Source of the DNA: Dryas octopetala
Lineage: Eukaryota > Streptophyta > Magnoliopsida > Rosales > Rosaceae
DNA length: 64,000 bases
Assembly: GCA_963921425.1 (NCBI GenBank)
Contig: OY992840.1
Span: forward strand, 13,952,501 to 14,016,500
Reading direction: 5' to 3'
The notes under the pieces are model-generated. The model was not told the origin of the DNA. It made no database searches and was given only the letters and a program-made list of their open reading frames with translations. Made by a program: the position numbers and the translations under genes. Of this stretch, positions 61,951-64,000 are shown piece by piece (the stretch's first letter is position 1; each line of letters starts with the position of its first letter).

Positions 61951-64000
61951 TCCAATCCCAAAAACTCTTGCAATTTGCGAATAAGCTGCTGCTCAGCCTC
62001 AACGACAGCTTTGAATTGATACAAAAATAAAAAATAAAAAAACGACACCCAAATTTCGAAATTAACTGAAAACCCCAAGTCCACAGTCAGTTTCAAACTC
62101 TCTTATTATAATCTCTACTCTAGTTTGCTCTATACTACCAGCTTAACTTCCTTCCCTGTTTTTTTTAATGGTATTCATGCATGGCCCACCTCTGCAGTTA
62201 AAATTTAAAAAGAGAAAAGAAAGGAAAAACGCGTTTTGCTTTGCAAATTACAATTTTCAGTCAGTGACAAACTGATAATTAGTTGAATGTAAGCCAGAAG
62301 ATGAGATTTAGTTGAAGAAACCGCGTTTTCTGTTTTTTGATGTTTTTGTGATGAGTCTGATGACTGATAGAAATGGAAGTCTACTTAAAATAACACTTCA
62401 AGTCTTCAACAATTAATTATATCTTAATTTCTTTTAGCCATAAATTCAATTTAGACACATAACTATATAAGCTATTTTAACGGGGTCTATGAACTTTAAA
62501 ATATTTCAAATATACACCCGATCTATTATTTAAATTAAAAAATAAATTTATGTCCATTGATTCGTTGAGAGATCAGTTAAATGACAGCTTGACTTAGGTT
62601 GACCAAGATTACTTGACGACGTGGTGCTACCTCAACAAACATTTCCCGCCAAATGAGCGACACAGGCCCACAATTTAATAATAATAGAGAGAGTGAGAGT
62701 TTGTGGGCCCGTGCCAGGGGTTAGGTGGACCCGTGTCGCTCATTTCCCGTCAAATGAGTGCCACATGTCCACCTACTCCCTGACACGGGTCCACAAAGTC
62801 ATCATCTCTTTCTTACTCGTTGAACACAAGTGAGAGATTTATATTCGAATTTGGAGAAAACGTGATATTTTTTGGAGACTAAATGGTCAGGAGAGCGTTC
62901 GACGAGCGGGAAAGAGGTGATGGGTGTGTGGGCCCGTGTCAAGTGGACATGTGTTGCTCATTTGGCGGGAAATGTATGCTGAGTTGGTGCCACGTCGCCA
63001 ATTAATCCCCTTTAGTAAAAGCCAAGCTGACATTTAACTGATCTCTCAATAAATTGATGGACGAAATTTTATTTTTCAATTTACATAATAAAACAGGTGT
63101 ATATTTGAAATATTTAAAAGTTCATGGACCCCGTTAAAATAGCATATATAGTTATGTGTCTAAATTAAATTTATGTCTTTCTTTTATTATCAACTGATGT
63201 GATAAATGATATTTAAATTTGATTTCGTTAATTATGAACAAACAAAATATTATTATAGTATCTCCCTCATCTATTCTTAGTTTTATTTATATTTATGTAC
63301 TCTTTTTTGTAGAGAGAGAGAGGGATTGAGTTTCTCTCTCAAAAAAGACCCAAACTTTCTCTTAGTTGTTAAGTGAAAATGAAAATGTTTAGAACTTAGA
63401 AGGAAAGAGGGAAGAGCCCTTTGGGCTTTTGGTTCTACTGTTCTAGTAATTTAGAATTTAAAATTTAAAATTTTGAAATAATAATTAGTGAATTTCCAGT
63501 ACAAGTTAGATTATTCCTACGTGGATGGTAGTTTTTTGGCACCAAAAAGAAGAAAGGGGTCTTTTTATTTTCTTTGAAAGGGTGAGTGGTAAAGGTCTCG
63601 AACCAACTAGGAATCTTCCTTTTGTTTTGGTTCCAAAATATCATCCCACTCCTCACGTAAAAAAAGTTGGCACAGTTTTTGGTTTCAAAATATCATATTA
63701 TTCAGCGTTTTTTTTAAATTTTTTGGCCACGATATTATTCAGCGTTTTTGAAGAAAATGAAACATAAAACTGAAAAGCTAGGCACAGTCACAGGCTCATA
63801 GCTTACTGACCACCACCCAACAGCTCTGCATAAACAGCCACGACTCACGAGCCTCGCATTGTATCAATTAAACTATTTTATCAACATTTTAAAAAGAGAG
63901 AAAAACGAAAAAGAAAAAAAGCTTTCTCTATTGAAATTGGATGTCCGGATTCGTCATCACATGTGATATTGGCCACTTGTAGATTAATTACCAATTCTTA
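61951..64000. other. upstream flank of the copine gene to window end
   Basis: Copine promoter and leader (61951 to about 62300), then a foldback element (62449-63166) and AT-rich sequence to the end. ORFs of 60-80 residues at 63465-63767 are unsupported. No gene is recognised in the last 2 kb. Confidence 0.5.
62449..63166. mobile_element. foldback (long-TIR) element, about 0.72 kb
   Basis: Both ends read inward as AATTTAGACACATAACTATA and continue as matching inverted arms for about 230-240 bp. Shared blocks include GCTATTTTAACGGGGTC, ATATTTCAAATATACACC, a GAGAGATCAGTTAAATG block and CATTTCCCGCCAAATGAGC. The centre contains GGACCCGTGTCGCTCATTT-type repeats, itself partly palindromic, and no ORF. 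Long TIRs suggest a Mutator-like or foldback non-autonomous element. The target duplication could not be fixed. Confidence 0.7.

Overview
The window is nuclear DNA from a flowering plant. It is AT-rich, with GT-AG introns throughout, long noncoding stretches, many short dinucleotide tracts and several small DNA-transposon remnants. The LEAFY protein ([17 protein letters not shown] start, Ala-rich linker) and the style of the other proteins point to a eudicot, probably Rosaceae and perhaps the strawberry/rose side of it. That placement is from memory and is only moderately secure.

Layout, left to right: the tail of an unrecognised gene (about 478-672, +); CRL/CRUMPLED LEAF (1652-3892, +); a plastid rubredoxin (4549-5452, -); an IRX10/IRX10L xylan xylosyltransferase (5975-8290, -); about 6 kb without a recognised gene; a SEC14/CRAL-TRIO gene (15329-17490, +) preceded by a duplicated first exon (14274-14474) and followed by an orphan copy of its upstream region; a DYW-class PPR editing-factor gene (18132-19942, -); a 4 kb repeat-rich interval; LEAFY (24309-26850, +) with a duplicated 3' flank; a conserved gene of unknown function (28492-30546, +); a 4 kb repeat-rich gap; an ORTHRUS/VIM methyl-CpG-reader E3 ligase (34697-40215, +); PAM16 (41957-43297, +); two tandem ERF113/114-type transcription factors (46088-47674 and 53114-54714, both -) separated by a 1.23 kb DNA transposon with an exact 8-bp target-site duplication; and a BONZAI/copine gene (57055-61950, -).

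This is an ordinary eukaryotic gene neighbourhood, not an operon, and the genes do not form one pathway. From memory of Arabidopsis locus numbers, IRX10L, LFY, PAM16-like, ERF114 and BON1 lie close together on chromosome 5 (At5g61840 to At5g61900), and PPR, rubredoxin and CRL lie near At5g50990 to At5g51020. The window therefore looks like an old syntenic block in which the two Arabidopsis segments are still interleaved. I found no clearly new molecular system. The most useful observations are: the ERF pair keeps a conserved reading frame upstream of any AUG; a transposon sits about 350 bp upstream of LEAFY; the SEC14 promoter and first exon are duplicated in splice-compatible phase; and the ORTHRUS C-terminal tail is doubled.

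Exon boundaries were derived by hand from splice consensus and reading-frame continuity. For every recognised multi-exon gene the summed CDS is a multiple of three. Feature spans of spliced genes run from start codon to stop codon and include introns.
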